This document shows, piece by piece, positions 27,414-36,206 of a stretch of 64,000 nucleotides of DNA; positions within the stretch are counted from its first letter, which is position 1, and each line of letters starts with the position of its first letter. This DNA comes from Streptomyces mirabilis (lineage in GTDB: Bacteria > Actinomycetota > Actinomycetes > Streptomycetales > Streptomycetaceae), in assembly GCF_039503195.1 (NCBI RefSeq), contig NZ_JBCJKP010000001.1, forward strand, positions 10,788,001 through 10,852,000, in the 5' to 3' direction. The notes beneath the pieces were generated by a model. It made no database searches and had not been told where the DNA came from. It saw nothing but the letters and a program-made list of their open reading frames with translations. The position numbers were made by a program, and so were the translations under genes.

Positions 27414-27617
27414 GTGGCCCGGCGCGTGGGGCCACTGCTGGTCGAAGGGCCGGTGGACGCCACGCTGGAGGACGGCACCACTGTCGCGTCCGACCGGTTC
27501 TGTGTCGCCCTGTGCACCTGTCGGCGCAGCCGCACCTACCCGTGGTGCGACACCAGTCATCGAACGTCCGAGCGGCCGAGACAGTCGGTCAGTGAGCCTT
27601 TTCCCTCTTCAGCTTGA
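27414..27617 (+). CDS. CDGSH iron-sulfur domain protein
   Basis: A 67-residue CDGSH-type protein with the 2Fe-2S ligand set Cys34, Cys36, Cys45 and His49 in CTCRRSRTYPWCDTSH. Preceding strands (GPLLVEGPVDATLEDGTTVA) match the family. It is a small cytosolic electron-transfer or redox-sensing protein. GTG 27414 is a weak start; the same frame is open back to the methyltransferase stop at 27371, so translation may start by coupling upstream. The tail beyond SHRTSERPR runs into the IS5-type inverted repeat beginning at about 27597, so the last ~10 residues may not be original. Confidence 0.82.
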   Translation: MARRVGPLLVEGPVDATLEDGTTVASDRFCVALCTCRRSRTYPWCDTSHRTSERPRQSVSEPFPSSA

Positions 27618-27903
27618 GCTGGCCAGATGGAGGGTGAGGACGGCTTGAGGCTGGTGATTCGGGTCGTCGCGCAGCGGAGCCTGCGGGGGATCTCCCAGGA
27701 CTTGAGGGTGGCGATGGCCTGTTCGACCAGGGCCCGGACCTTTGCGTGGGATCGGTTGACGGCCTGTTGACCGGCGGAGAGGCGGTCTCACCGGCCGCTG
27801 CAGGGGAGGCGGACCGTGCCGCCCGCGCCCTGGTAGCCCTTGTCCGCCCAGCAGGTGATGCCGGCTTCGGCGAGAGCGTCGATGATGCCGTGCTCGCGGG
27901 GTG
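27597..27903 (-). mobile_element. IS5-type transposase 3' fragment, inverted copy
   Basis: The minus strand encodes the C-terminal third of the same transposase as at 28568-29331: HGIIDALAEAGITCWADKGY, then VNRSHAKVRALVEQAI and TLHLASSS. It includes the terminal inverted-repeat sequence CAGTGAGCCTTTTCCCTC. It differs from the right copy by scattered substitutions, one of which turns GRWDRL into a stop (TGA, minus strand 27790-27788), and by small indels. It has no 5' half. With the right-hand copy it forms a ~310-bp inverted repeat around a 1.1-kb segment. Confidence 0.8.
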
Positions 27904-28500
27904 AACCTACGTAGTCGATTACGTAGTTCTACTGGTCCCCCCGGAAGGCAGCGTTGGGAGACTCGCCCCATGAGCTTCCTGACGGAGCCGTGGTGTCACG
28001 CCGGGGAGCTTGGTGCCTCCCTACCGGGCAACCGTCGCCGGCCGTCCAACGGGGAGCGAACGCTGTCTAGTCAATAGAGCCCAGCTGAACGTTGGAGAGT
28101 TCTCCGTCGGTTTCCAAGATGCGTGTCCTTCTGGGCATGCTCGTGCTCCTGGCGCTGGCCATCGGCGCCATCGCCCTGCTCGCGGCCATGAAAGCCGATG
28201 CCGTCTGGTTTTCTACTACAGCGCCCTGCTCACGGGGCAACAGAAGGTCCGCCCGCCCGGCTCATCCGGGTGCCGTCGAGCAGCCAGTCTGCAACCTTCC
28301 TGCTCAACTGATCGGGGCCATGGCTGACCGCCGCCGCCCATGTCGGGCGGCAGTCCATGAGAGGGAGAGGCAGGCGTGGGGTGTGCCGGGACGACGAACG
28401 GGATTATCAGCGCGTCTCCGCCTGGTGTTCGCGCATTCTGACGTTTCTGTCGGACTGTGAGCTGTCTCCAACCTCACCTGTCGGATGGGCAGTTGGCCTG
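27904..28500 (+). pseudogene. Unidentified remnant with one membrane helix
   Basis: Between the two IS5-type copies. From ATG 28119 the frame reads MRVLLGMLVLLALAIGAIAL and then LAAMKADAVWF, a signal-anchor-like helix that looks like the N-terminus of a real membrane protein. After WF the register shifts (the other frame gives YYSALLTGQQ) and coding quality disappears. I do not recognise the family. The rest of this stretch shows no gene. Confidence 0.35.
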
Positions 28501-28567
28501 ACGGACGGATGAAGCCCCTGCTAGATGGGGTTTCGACCAAGAGAACCGTCTCGATCAGAGGCTTCGT

Positions 28568-29331
28568 ATGCTTGTCTACCCATCCGGCGTCGACGTGTCC
28601 AGCTCTGCCCTGCGCTTCCTCACTGCCCGCCTGAGGGAACACCGTCGTGTTCTCGGCACCCGATGGCGGCGCCTGAGCACGGGCCGGCAGGCCCTGCTCG
28701 CCCTCGCCCACCTCCCCAACGGCCAGCCGTATGCTCAGCTCGCGGCTGGTTTCGGGATCGGCACCACCACCGTCTACCGCTACGTCACCGAGGCCGTCGG
28801 GATCCTGGCCGCCCTCGCCCCCACGCTCGCCGAAGCCATGCGGGCCGCATCGATGAAGGCGTAGCCGATCCTGGACGGGACGCTCCTGCCGATCGACCGG
28901 ATCGCCGCCGACCGTCCCTTCCACTCGGGCAAAGACAAGAAGCATGGCATGAACGTGCAGGTCATAGCCGACCCCAAGGGCGGCTGCTGTGGGCTTCACC
29001 GGCCCTGGCCGGTGCCGTTCATGACGTCCGGCCGGCCCGCGAGCACGGCATCATCGACGCTCTCGCCGAAGCCGGCATCACCTGCTGGGCGGACAAGGGC
29101 TACCAGGGTGCAGGCGGCACGGTGCGCCTCCCCTGCCGCGGCCGGTGGGACCGCCTCTCCGCCGGTCAACAGGCCGTCAACCGATCCCACGCAAAGGTCC
29201 GGGCCCTGGTCGAACAGGCCATCGCCACCCTCAAGTCCTGGGGGATCCTCCGCAGGCTCCGCTGCGCGACGACCCGAATCACCAGCCTCGTCCAAGCCGT
29301 CCTCACCCTCCATCTGGCCAGCTCAAGCTGA
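28568..29331 (+). pseudogene. IS5-family (DDE_Tnp_4 type) transposase with stop and frameshift
   Basis: The frame from ATG 28568 encodes the HTH part: RRLSTGRQALLALAHLPNGQ, then YAQLAAGFGIGTTTVYRYVT. TAG at 28862 follows AASMKA, where the family has KAYVILDGTLLPIDR; the same frame continues PILDGTLLPIDRIAADRPFH. Near 28977 the register shifts and RLLWASPALAGAVHDVR, ADKGYQGAGG and HAKVRALVEQAIATLKSWGI follow in another frame. The DDE residues (D in LDGTLL, D in WADKGY, E in VEQAIA) are recognisable, but the protein is in three pieces. It is a dead element ending with GAGGGAAAGGCTCACTG near 29349. Confidence 0.8.
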
Positions 29332-29442
29332 AGAGGGAAAGGCTCACTGGCTTGGTACGCGAGAGTTTCGACAGCGCCGGTACTCAGCGGCATCCGATCG
29401 GTCTTCAGGCAGACCCGAAACGCGCGCTCGTATCTGCGGCGG

Positions 29443-29826
29443 TCAGCCGGCGCGGCGGGAGCGGGTCCGAGCCAACCCGCCGAGGACCACGGCGATCAGC
29501 CCCAGCACCAGGGCCACGTAGCCGCCGGCGATCCCGTTGCCGGTGCCGAGACCACCGTCGGCGGTGACCACCACCAGCCCGCCGTTGACCACGGCGATCA
29601 GCCCCGCCACCAGGGCCGCAATGGCCCCCCTTCCCCCGATGCCGTTGCCGATTCGACCAGCGGAGCGGGTTAGAGCCATCCCGCCGAGGACCACACCGCC
29701 CAGCGCCAGCAGCGCGGCTGTGGTGGCCCAGGCTCGCTCGGGGGTCAGGCCGGAAACACTGGCGGCGACCGGCTGCACCGGGACGTGCGCGGCCGCCGGT
29801 GTGGCGAGCAGGTAAAGGACGGACAT
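29443..29826 (-). CDS. DUF6223 family membrane protein
   Basis: A 127-residue membrane protein from ATG 29826 with GAAGGAG ten bases upstream. It has an N-terminal signal/anchor (MSVLYLLATPAAAHV) and helices AWATTAALLALGGVVLGGMA, GAIAALVAGLIAVVNGGLVV and GGYVALVLGLIAVVLGGLAR. It matches the actinobacterial DUF6223 family as I recall it (PVQPVAASVSGLTPERAW). Function is unknown. It is divergent from the histidine kinase/response regulator pair with a 227-base spacer, so it may be a target of that system (inference). Confidence 0.85.
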   Translation of the reverse strand: MSVLYLLATPAAAHVPVQPVAASVSGLTPERAWATTAALLALGGVVLGGMALTRSAGRIGNGIGGRGAIAALVAGLIAVVNGGLVVVTADGGLGTGNGIAGGYVALVLGLIAVVLGGLARTRSRRAG

Positions 29827-30053
29827 GACGTGCTCCTTCTCATACAACGACTACGACGACTGGACGTCGCCTGATCATGTCCGCTGGACCCACCGCCGGT
29901 CGTCCCGCAGGCGCAGGAACTTCGCGCTGCCGCCGATGGCACACCCGGCTGCTGCAGGCGCGGCAGGTGCCGGGCGGGTACTGCGTGCGTGGTAGTCGGC
30001 CGCTCGTCCGCGAGCGGGACGACCCCGCGGGGGCATCCGGCTAGGGTGCGCGC

Positions 30054-31181
30054 ATGAGCAAAGGACGCTTCGGTGTTCCGGCCGGTGTCAGAGACTGGGT
30101 AATCGCCGTCGGTGTGGCGGCGGCGCTGCTGGTTACCGGCCTGTCCGGGCAGCACTCCGCCACCAACCTCGGCCTGCTCGGCTACGCGTTGCTGGTGGCC
30201 GGCGGCCTGGCGCTGGCCGCGCGCCGCAGGGCTCCGGTGCCCGTCCTGGCTGTCACCGGGCTGTGTGCGGTGGGGTACCAGGCAGCCGATTTCAATGTGC
30301 CTGCCGTCGCGTATCTGTTCGCGGTGTACGCCGCCGTGCGGGCGGGACACCGCACCATCACGGTGGTGGCGAGCGTGACCATGCTGGCCGCTCTCCCTCT
30401 CGCGGCTCTGGCCTCGGGCCTGCACGACACTGGCGAGGCGTTCGCGCAGGCCCGAAGCGCCCTCGAACTGGCCTGGCTGATCGCCGCCGGTGCGGCGGGG
30501 GAAGCACTGCGGCAGGCCGAACGGCGGGCGGATGAGGCCGAGCACACCCGGGAGGAGACCGCGCGGCGCCGCGCCGACGAAGAGCGGCTGCACATCGCGA
30601 GGGAACTGCACGATTCGCTCACCCACCAGATCTCAGTCATCAAGGTGCAGGCCGAAGTCGCCGTCCACGTGGCCCGCAAGCAGGGTGAACAGGTACCGGA
30701 GGCACTGCTGGCGATCCGGGAGGCCGGTCGTGAGGCGGCCCGCGAACTGCGAGCGACCCTTGAGGCACTGCGCGACGACGACACGACCCCGCCCCACGGG
30801 CTCGACCACATCCCGAAACTGGTGGAGGGGGCCAGCAGGGCCGGCCTGGACGCGACTCTGACGATCGAGGGACAGCAGCACGATGTGCCGGCCGCGGTGG
30901 GCCGGACCGTCTACCGGATCGTTCAGGAGTCGCTCACCAACATCGCCCGTCACGCGAACGCAGGCATGGCGTCGGTCCGGATCGACTGCCGCCCGGACGC
31001 CCTCGCAGTACGCATCGATGACGACGGCAAGGCCACGCCGGTCATCGCACTGACGCCTGGCGTCGGACTGCTCGGGATGCGCGAACGCGTCACCGCCCTC
31101 GGCGGTCGGCTGCGGGCGGAACCGCGCAGGGAGGGTGGCTTCACCGTCCAGGCCGAACTCCCCCTGGACCCAACGTCATGA
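30054..31181 (+). CDS. NarL-type sensor histidine kinase
   Basis: A 375-residue membrane histidine kinase. Residues ~10-140 contain four or five membrane helices (VIAVGVAAALLVTGLSG, LLGYALLVAGGLALAARRRA, TITVVASVTMLAALPLAALA). A coiled linker rich in Arg/Glu follows. The HisKA_3 box is LHIARELHDSLTHQISVIKV with phospho-acceptor His186. The ATPase has VYRIVQESLTNIARHANA (N box), DDDGKATPV (G1) and GVGLLGMRERV (G2). Its stop overlaps the regulator start by four bases (ATGA), so translation is coupled. The signal sensed is unknown. Confidence 0.93.
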   Translation: MSKGRFGVPAGVRDWVIAVGVAAALLVTGLSGQHSATNLGLLGYALLVAGGLALAARRRAPVPVLAVTGLCAVGYQAADFNVPAVAYLFAVYAAVRAGHRTITVVASVTMLAALPLAALASGLHDTGEAFAQARSALELAWLIAAGAAGEALRQAERRADEAEHTREETARRRADEERLHIARELHDSLTHQISVIKVQAEVAVHVARKQGEQVPEALLAIREAGREAARELRATLEALRDDDTTPPHGLDHIPKLVEGASRAGLDATLTIEGQQHDVPAAVGRTVYRIVQESLTNIARHANAGMASVRIDCRPDALAVRIDDDGKATPVIALTPGVGLLGMRERVTALGGRLRAEPRREGGFTVQAELPLDPTS

Positions 31182-31840
31182 TCCGTGTCCTGTTGGTCGA
31201 CGACCAGCCGCTCATCCGCAGCGGATTTCGCGCGCTCCTCGATCTCGAAGACGACATCGAGGTGGTGGCCGAGGCCGCCGACGGGAAGGAGGGCTTGGCG
31301 CTCGCCCAAGAGCACCTGCCCGACATCGCTCTCATCGATATCCAGATGCCGGTCGTCGACGGGATCGAGGCGACCCAGCGCATCGCCGCGGACCCGGCCC
31401 TGGCCGGGGTGCACGTCGTCATCCTGACCAATTACGGTTTGGATGAATACGTCTTCAACGCCCTGCGCGCCGGCGCAGCCGGGTTCCTCGTCAAAGACAT
31501 CGTGCCGGAGGACTTCCTACACGCCGTACGCGTCGCCGCGCGCGGCGACGCCCTGCTCGCACCCACGATCACCCGCAAGCTGATCAACAGGTTCGTCACC
31601 CAGCCGCTCAACACCGGCACCGGCGCGGGGCTGGAGGAGCTGACCAGCCGCGAACGCGAGGCCGTGGTTCTGGTCGCGCATGGCCTGTCCAACGACGAGA
31701 TCGCGGGCCATATGGTGATCAGCCCACTGACCGCGAAAACGCACATCAACCGGGCCATGGCCAAGCTCCGTGCCCGTGACCGGGCCCAACTCGTGGTCCT
31801 CGCCTACGAATCCCGTCTGGTAACTCCGCGCAACTCTTGA
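31178..31840 (+). CDS. NarL/LuxR-family response regulator
   Basis: A 220-residue DNA-binding response regulator, cognate to the kinase before it. The receiver has acidic pocket Asp8/Asp9, phosphorylation site Asp54 in IALIDIQMPVVDG, the conserved Thr in VVILTNYG and Lys in FLVKDIVP. The LuxR-type HTH is LTSREREAVVLVAHGLSNDE followed by SPLTAKTHINRAMAKLRARD. The start ATG overlaps the kinase stop codon. A direct repeat or operator for it was not found. It probably controls the divergent DUF6223 gene and itself (inference). Confidence 0.94.
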   Translation: MIRVLLVDDQPLIRSGFRALLDLEDDIEVVAEAADGKEGLALAQEHLPDIALIDIQMPVVDGIEATQRIAADPALAGVHVVILTNYGLDEYVFNALRAGAAGFLVKDIVPEDFLHAVRVAARGDALLAPTITRKLINRFVTQPLNTGTGAGLEELTSREREAVVLVAHGLSNDEIAGHMVISPLTAKTHINRAMAKLRARDRAQLVVLAYESRLVTPRNS

Positions 31841-32023
31841 CATCCACGGTACGGCTGGATGCCTGCCCGCCGGTGATCCTTTTACTGAACACCCTCGCAA
31901 GCGTCATCAGTGTCGTCAGATGCCTTGGACGGCGTGCCGTCGATTCTCGTGAACATCGAACACGGCGGAGTTCTGGTGCCTCCCAAAGAGCTAGACAACC
32001 GCCGTCACAACTCGGGTTCTGCC
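31841..32023. other. Intergenic, nothing seen
   Basis: A 180-base spacer between two convergent genes. No strong hairpin, repeat or small gene stands out. Confidence 0.4.
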
Positions 32024-32482
32024 TCAGGTTTGGTGGCGGGTGACGCTCTGCCATTGCTCGACATCGAACAGCGCGATGGACGGTGATCGCGGGGCAAGGA
32101 CTGTGCGAAGGCGCGTGAGACTGGCTCGCCACTGCTTCCAGTCTGCCGGGTTGACCCAGTTCGAGGCTGGCCCGGCCTCCTCGCTGATGACGCGGGCGAG
32201 GGCCTCGTCCGCGAGCGTCCGAAGATCGTTGGGAAAGGCGGGCATGGGCCTCTCAGGACCGTAGGGTGTGTCGATTGTGTCGCCGCCCGGGCATTGCGCC
32301 GCAATCAGTGCGGCTGCGGCCACCGCTTCTTCTCCTTCGGTGAGCCAGCCGACGGCATCGACGGTGCGCGTGAGGACGCCACGGATCAGTGCCTCGCGCT
32401 CCTCGGGCTTGGCGTCGTCGAGAGCGTTGGCGAAGTCCGCGGCCGTGTCGTTGTCGAAGGGGCCAGTGCCCCAGGTACCCAT
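32024..32482 (-). CDS. DUF4259 domain protein
   Basis: A 152-residue protein from ATG 32482 with GGAG seven bases upstream. The start MGTWGTGPFDNDTAADFANA is the hallmark of DUF4259, followed by IRGVLTRTVDAVGWLTEGEE and ALIAAQCPGG. The family is widespread in bacteria and some members lie near toxin/immunity or phage genes, but no activity is established. No operon partner is seen; an ISL3-type remnant ends just upstream. Confidence 0.88.
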   Translation of the reverse strand: MGTWGTGPFDNDTAADFANALDDAKPEEREALIRGVLTRTVDAVGWLTEGEEAVAAAALIAAQCPGGDTIDTPYGPERPMPAFPNDLRTLADEALARVISEEAGPASNWVNPADWKQWRASLTRLRTVLAPRSPSIALFDVEQWQSVTRHQT

Positions 32483-32538
32483 GTTGATCTCCTCGTGTAG
32501 CTGCGTCGGGATCCTCGCATCAGCCGCTGACATTGCGA

Positions 32539-32750
32539 TCACAGTGCGAGCGGTACTCGCTTTCGCAGAAGGGCGATGCCAGCACGCCCGACCATCTGGC
32601 GCTTGAGCATCTTGATCCGGTTGACGTGCCCCTCGACCGCGCCCGAGCTCCAGGGCAGGGTCAATCCGGCGATGGCGGTGTCGAGGTCGCGTCGATGCCG
32701 GCGGCGAGGGTGTGGAGGCTGGGCAGGTCGTCCTGCCGAAGAACCCGGTC
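32539..32750 (-). mobile_element. ISL3-type transposase C-terminal fragment
   Basis: The minus strand reads RQDDLPSLHTLAAGID in one frame and, after a slip near 32690, TAIAGLTLPWSSGAVEGHVN and RIKMLKRQMVGRAGIALLRK. The WSSGAVEGHVNRIKMLKRQM block is the diagnostic C-terminal end of ISL3-family transposases, including the last catalytic glutamate (VEG). Only ~65 residues remain of ~400-550. It ends abruptly against a plus-strand zinc-ribbon fragment. Confidence 0.75.
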
Positions 32751-32882
32751 GACCTGTGCTTCCACTGCGGCGAGACCTTCTCCGGCGTGGAGAAGTGCGT
32801 CCGCTGCGGGGAGCCGTTCGCGCCGACGGGCGGCGAATCCGCCTGCGACGGCTGCCTGCACGCAGCGATCGCCGCTGAATAG
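32750..32882 (+). pseudogene. C-terminal zinc-ribbon fragment of an unknown protein
   Basis: About 42 residues end at TAG 32880: VDLCFHCGETFSGVEKCVRC, then GEPFAPTGGESACDGCLHAA. Three CxxC pairs (CFHC, CVRC, CDGC) make a convincing zinc-binding tail. The frame upstream of about 32750 overlaps the antisense ISL3 remnant and is probably not original. It is likely the tail of a plasmid- or transposon-borne protein whose start was removed by the ISL3 copy (inference). Confidence 0.45.
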
Positions 32883-33144
32883 CCGACACCCTTCGCCGGA
32901 GCCGTACGCGACCGTTGGGCGGCCGGCTTCGTCCGTGAGCGTCAGAGCGGGCCCGCCTGAGCACCGAAGTTTGCCCGGTTGTCGACGGTCGGGTTTTTCC
33001 CACCAGGATCCCCAACTTCCCCGCCCGCATGTTCGAACGAGGCTGATGTTTCCTGCGGCGGGTGATGCGGAATGTGGTTTGCGCCGGTCGGCTCAGCTGA
33101 TAAGCGCTGGCTCGCGCCCCGTCTCATGTCTCAAAATTCTCGGC

Positions 33145-33723
33145 GTGACAGACACGGGACGCACCGAAGAAGTGACGCCGGAGGGGCTGCTGGGCTGGTG
33201 CCTGGTGGCCAATGTCGCGTGGGAAACCGCCCGCGGCGAGGGCGGCCTCGACGTCCAGCGCGGCACGCGGCACTTTGCGCCCGGGGCGTTGTTGTGGATC
33301 CCGCCGGTCCAATGGGATCCGGGCCATTGGCGCGTGCGGGCCGTGGGTCGGCACCGAGGTAATGCTCGCCGGTACGTCAACATGGTCGTGCGTGTGGACG
33401 ACCTGGAGAACTTCCGGGTCAAGGGCGTTTACAGCGAGGGCCTTGTCCGTGCCCTCAACGGCTACGACCACGATCCCGCCGCGCCGCGAACCCTCCAAGA
33501 CCCGTGGTCTCGCGAGCGGGCTCAGAGTTGGGCAGACAGCTGGAATCAACCCCGTGAGCTGGTTCGCATCGACGGGCACCTTCAGGTAGGGCTCTTCGTG
33601 CCCAACCCTCCGCCCGCGGAGCTCCAGGTCGACGGTGAGACCCTGCACCTGGCCCACTACAGCGCAAGGGGCCCTCACTACAGCCGCATGCCCCCTCCGG
33701 TAGAACGGGCTCCGAAGAGCTGA
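33145..33723 (+). CDS. Hypothetical protein, 192 aa
   Basis: From GTG 33145 the frame reads VTDTGRTEEVTPEGLLGWCL, then GTRHFAPGALLWIPPVQWDP, RYVNMVVRVDDLENFRVKGV and HLQVGLFVPNPP. It looks like a compact alpha/beta protein with many Trp and Pro residues and no membrane segment. I do not recognise the family. No clear ribosome-binding site precedes the GTG; the frame is open upstream to 32533 but that part is antisense to ISL3 debris. It stands alone between IS remnants and a membrane-protein gene. Confidence 0.65.
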   Translation: MTDTGRTEEVTPEGLLGWCLVANVAWETARGEGGLDVQRGTRHFAPGALLWIPPVQWDPGHWRVRAVGRHRGNARRYVNMVVRVDDLENFRVKGVYSEGLVRALNGYDHDPAAPRTLQDPWSRERAQSWADSWNQPRELVRIDGHLQVGLFVPNPPPAELQVDGETLHLAHYSARGPHYSRMPPPVERAPKS

Positions 33724-33885
33724 GTCAGCCTCTCGGACATGCGGGCGGGGAAGTTGACGCCGCTGGTGGGGAATTACGGCTCTGCTGGAGATCTCGTGAC
33801 GGGGCTGGTAATTCCACAGGCGCCCGACAGGTCGGTCGGCATGTTCCCGTAGAACAACGACGCCTCACAGCTGATCACGGCGACG

Positions 33886-34473
33886 CTACTGCCGGCCTGC
33901 ACTCGGCGCGGCCGGCCGTCGACCCCATGGCTTGAAGACGGACAGGATGACGTTGGCGAGATACAACAGGAGCGCGACGGCCGGGACGATCACCATGTTG
34001 TAGCGGATGAATCCCAGATCCATGGCTGAGATGGGGCCCACCGGATGCCGGGCCACCGCATCCGCCGCGTCGTGCAGTCTGGCAGTGAGGGCGAAAATCG
34101 AGGCCACCGTCGTCGCCAGGGTCAGCCAGAACTTGGCACTGACCCAGTAGTACCGAAACAGGCCCCACGGCGTGGCGAGCGCCAGCATCACACCGCTGAC
34201 CAACGTGAGCAGGCTCAGCGGGATGATCAGAATGTTCCCCAGCATCCCCATCGCCCGGTAGGCGGTCCGCAGTGTGTCGGCATTGTTCGTCGCCAGCGCC
34301 GTCGTCCCCAGGGTGAGCAGGCAGAGCATCAAGGCCAACCAACTGACAGAGACGACCACATGCACGACGACCATGCTCTTACGGGCCGTCTGAGGCAACC
34401 GGTGGTCTGAACGCCGTTGTGGGCTGCCGCCAGCGGCCGTCGTCACCGTCGATGATCCGGCGGAAGGGGACAT
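33886..34473 (-). CDS. Four-helix membrane protein, DUF2269-like
   Basis: A 195-residue protein with four membrane helices: VVVHVVVSVSWLALMLCLLT, ILIIPLSLLTLVSGVMLALA, KFWLTLATTVASIFALTARL and NMVIVPAVALLLYLANVILS. The first helix has the H-V-V-V-S-V-S-W pattern shared with DUF2269-type integral membrane proteins; I give that name tentatively. A GAGGT site lies seven bases upstream of ATG 34473. The N-terminal ~30 residues are polar and may be shorter in vivo. The neighbouring genes are convergent or unrelated. Confidence 0.75.
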   Translation of the reverse strand: MSPSAGSSTVTTAAGGSPQRRSDHRLPQTARKSMVVVHVVVSVSWLALMLCLLTLGTTALATNNADTLRTAYRAMGMLGNILIIPLSLLTLVSGVMLALATPWGLFRYYWVSAKFWLTLATTVASIFALTARLHDAADAVARHPVGPISAMDLGFIRYNMVIVPAVALLLYLANVILSVFKPWGRRPAAPSAGRQ

Positions 34474-34484
34474 AGATACCTCAA

Positions 34485-34745
34485 TCAGGTCAGGATCACA
34501 TGCACGCGGCCAGGCTCTCCCTTCTGACCATCCAGGGCGTCCCTCGGCGGAAGTAACTCCCGCTGCTCCGACGCGAGTACGGTCGGCACTCCGAGCAGTT
34601 CAGCGGAGCGATCTGTACGCCGCCGGGAGTACGCCCACGGCCTTCCTGCGCGGGACGTCCCACAGGAGCCGCTCCGTGATGGTGAAGACAGCGGGGCCGG
34701 GACTTCCGCTCCGCCGTCACCACTTACCTCAGGAGGGTCGCCGCC
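34485..34745. other. Intergenic with possible gene tail
   Basis: A minus-strand frame ends ELLPPRDALDGQKGEPGRVH near 34490, which could be the tail of a lost dehydrogenase-like protein. I cannot support it further. AGGAGG at about 34731-34736 serves the next gene. Confidence 0.3.
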
Positions 34746-35474
34746 GTGACCACCGCCACGCTCACCCGCACGAGCGCCCAGCGCCGGGACCTTGGCGCTC
34801 TGACCGGCGTGCTGTACGTCCTGTTCTTCGTGGCCAGTCTCGTCATCGCCGGGGCGCTGGGCCCGTCCGGCACGGTAACGCCGTACTCCAGCGACGCCGA
34901 AGTACAGACGTATCGGCTGAAGGATCCAGCCACTCTGGAGAACCTCTTCCGCATCCTCGGCCTGCTCCAGGGGCTGTCTGCCCTCGCGCTGCTGGCGTTC
35001 GTCCCCTGTCTGACCGCGTTCGTCCGCAGGTACGGCAGCGACGCCCGGGCGGGCATGGTCCGCGCGCTGGCCACCGTCGCCGGAGCTCTCCTCCTGCTCT
35101 CCGCCAGCACCACCTGGGTTCTGGCTCAGATCAGTTCCAAGGCGGAACTGTCCACGTATCGGGCCGTCTCGGACCTGTCCTTCATCACCGGCGCCGGGCC
35201 GGCCATCGCCGCACTTGGCGTGGCGGTCTTCCTGGTCGCCGCGACGGGACGCGCCAGCCACGCCTTGCCCGCCTGGGTCACGTGGAGCGGCATGGTGAGC
35301 GGGGTGGCCAGCGCATTGTCGATGAGCTCGCTCGTCGCCGAGGGCGGCTCGGTCTTCATCCCGGTCGGGCGTTTCCTTGGCTTCGTCTGGTTCGTCGCGC
35401 TCAGCGTGTTGCTGTGGCGGCGCGGTGGGCGAACGGATGATCTCACCGGTTCCACCACGCCGCGGTATCTGTGA
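34746..35474 (+). CDS. DUF4386-like membrane protein
   Basis: A 242-residue integral membrane protein starting GTG 34746 after AGGAGGGTCGCC. Helices are LGALTGVLYVLFFVASLVIA, LFRILGLLQGLSALALLAFV, RALATVAGALLLLSASTTWV, ISFITGAG-type with PAIAALGVAVFLVAATGRAS, WVTWSGMVSGVASALSMSSL and GRFLGFVWFVALSVLLWRRG, six in all. The layout and the periplasmic loop after helix 1 (TVTPYSSDAEVQTY) fit the DUF4386 group. No enzymatic motif. The gene ends where Tn402/Tn5053-like transposon debris begins. Confidence 0.75.
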   Translation: MTTATLTRTSAQRRDLGALTGVLYVLFFVASLVIAGALGPSGTVTPYSSDAEVQTYRLKDPATLENLFRILGLLQGLSALALLAFVPCLTAFVRRYGSDARAGMVRALATVAGALLLLSASTTWVLAQISSKAELSTYRAVSDLSFITGAGPAIAALGVAVFLVAATGRASHALPAWVTWSGMVSGVASALSMSSLVAEGGSVFIPVGRFLGFVWFVALSVLLWRRGGRTDDLTGSTTPRYL

Positions 35475-35549
35475 GGCCGACGCCGTGCAGGAGACCGAAT
35501 CTGTGGTCACCGTCGGCGGCCGTGGTCCCCATGAGGAAACAGACGCTGT

Positions 35550-36206
35550 CGGAGATCGCGCAAGGCCCAGTTCTTCGAGAGGCACCTCATCGAGGTCGAA
35601 ACCGGAGTGCCGCCGGATGCACCCGCCGCGGGCACCAGCCCCCGGCCAGAGTTCGAACCAAAGTGGCGCACGATCAAACGACTACGGGATCACCCTCGAC
35701 TACCGCACCTACGACTGCCGGGAGTTGGGCCCCTACCGGCGTCAGCCGTCCGGGGTCGATGTCAAGGGCAATCTCTGGGAGGTCCATCACGACCCCTACG
35801 ACCTCTCCCACGTCTGGGTACGCGACACCCGGGCCGGAGGATGGATCACCGCCCCGTGGACCCGGCTGGGCACGGTGTCCGCCCCGTTCGCCGACTTCAC
35901 GTGGCGCCATGCACGGTCGCTGCTGGCCGCGCGGGGAGCGGATACCACCGACGAGGGCGCCATCGCGGCGGCGGTCGAGGACTCGCTGACCCGGGCCGGG
36001 GCAGGACCGGACCGGCGGATCGCCGCCCGCACCCGGGCCGCGTCCGCGCTCCCCGGCCGCCCGGTTGCCGAGGTCTTGCCGGAGTTGGTCGAGGAGACGG
36101 AGCCGGAAGACGACGAGGCGGTGGCCAAGGTCATCCCCTTCGGGGTGACGCCTTCACCGACGGGAGCCGCTGATGACGCACTTCCTGGAGCCGGAGGAAG
36201 TCGACT
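35550..36206 (+). pseudogene. tniA: TniA-like (Mu/IS481-type) transposase, internally deleted
   Basis: A short N-terminal-side piece (AQFFERHLIEVETGV, then FEPKWRTI) is followed after a frame change near 35675 by the C-terminal Mu-type domain: NDYGITLDYRTYDCRELGPY, then GNLWEVHHDPYDLSHVWVRD and GGWITAPWTRLGTVSAPFAD. The tail reads DDEAVAKVIPFGV, the usual end just before tniB. The central integrase core with the DDE triad is absent. This is the first gene of a TniA-TniB-TniQ transposon (Tn5053/Tn402 relatives, common in Streptomyces) and cannot be active. Confidence 0.75.

Noticed and set aside
27904..27940. TACGTAGTCGATTACGTAGTT as an attachment site or operator
   Set aside because: Short repeat with no second copy at the other border and no associated integrase gene.
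32712..32755. Start of the zinc-ribbon gene at GTG 32712
   Set aside because: This part is antisense to clear ISL3 sequence (DDLPSLHTLAAGI), so only the stretch from about 32750 is likely to be original zinc-ribbon coding.
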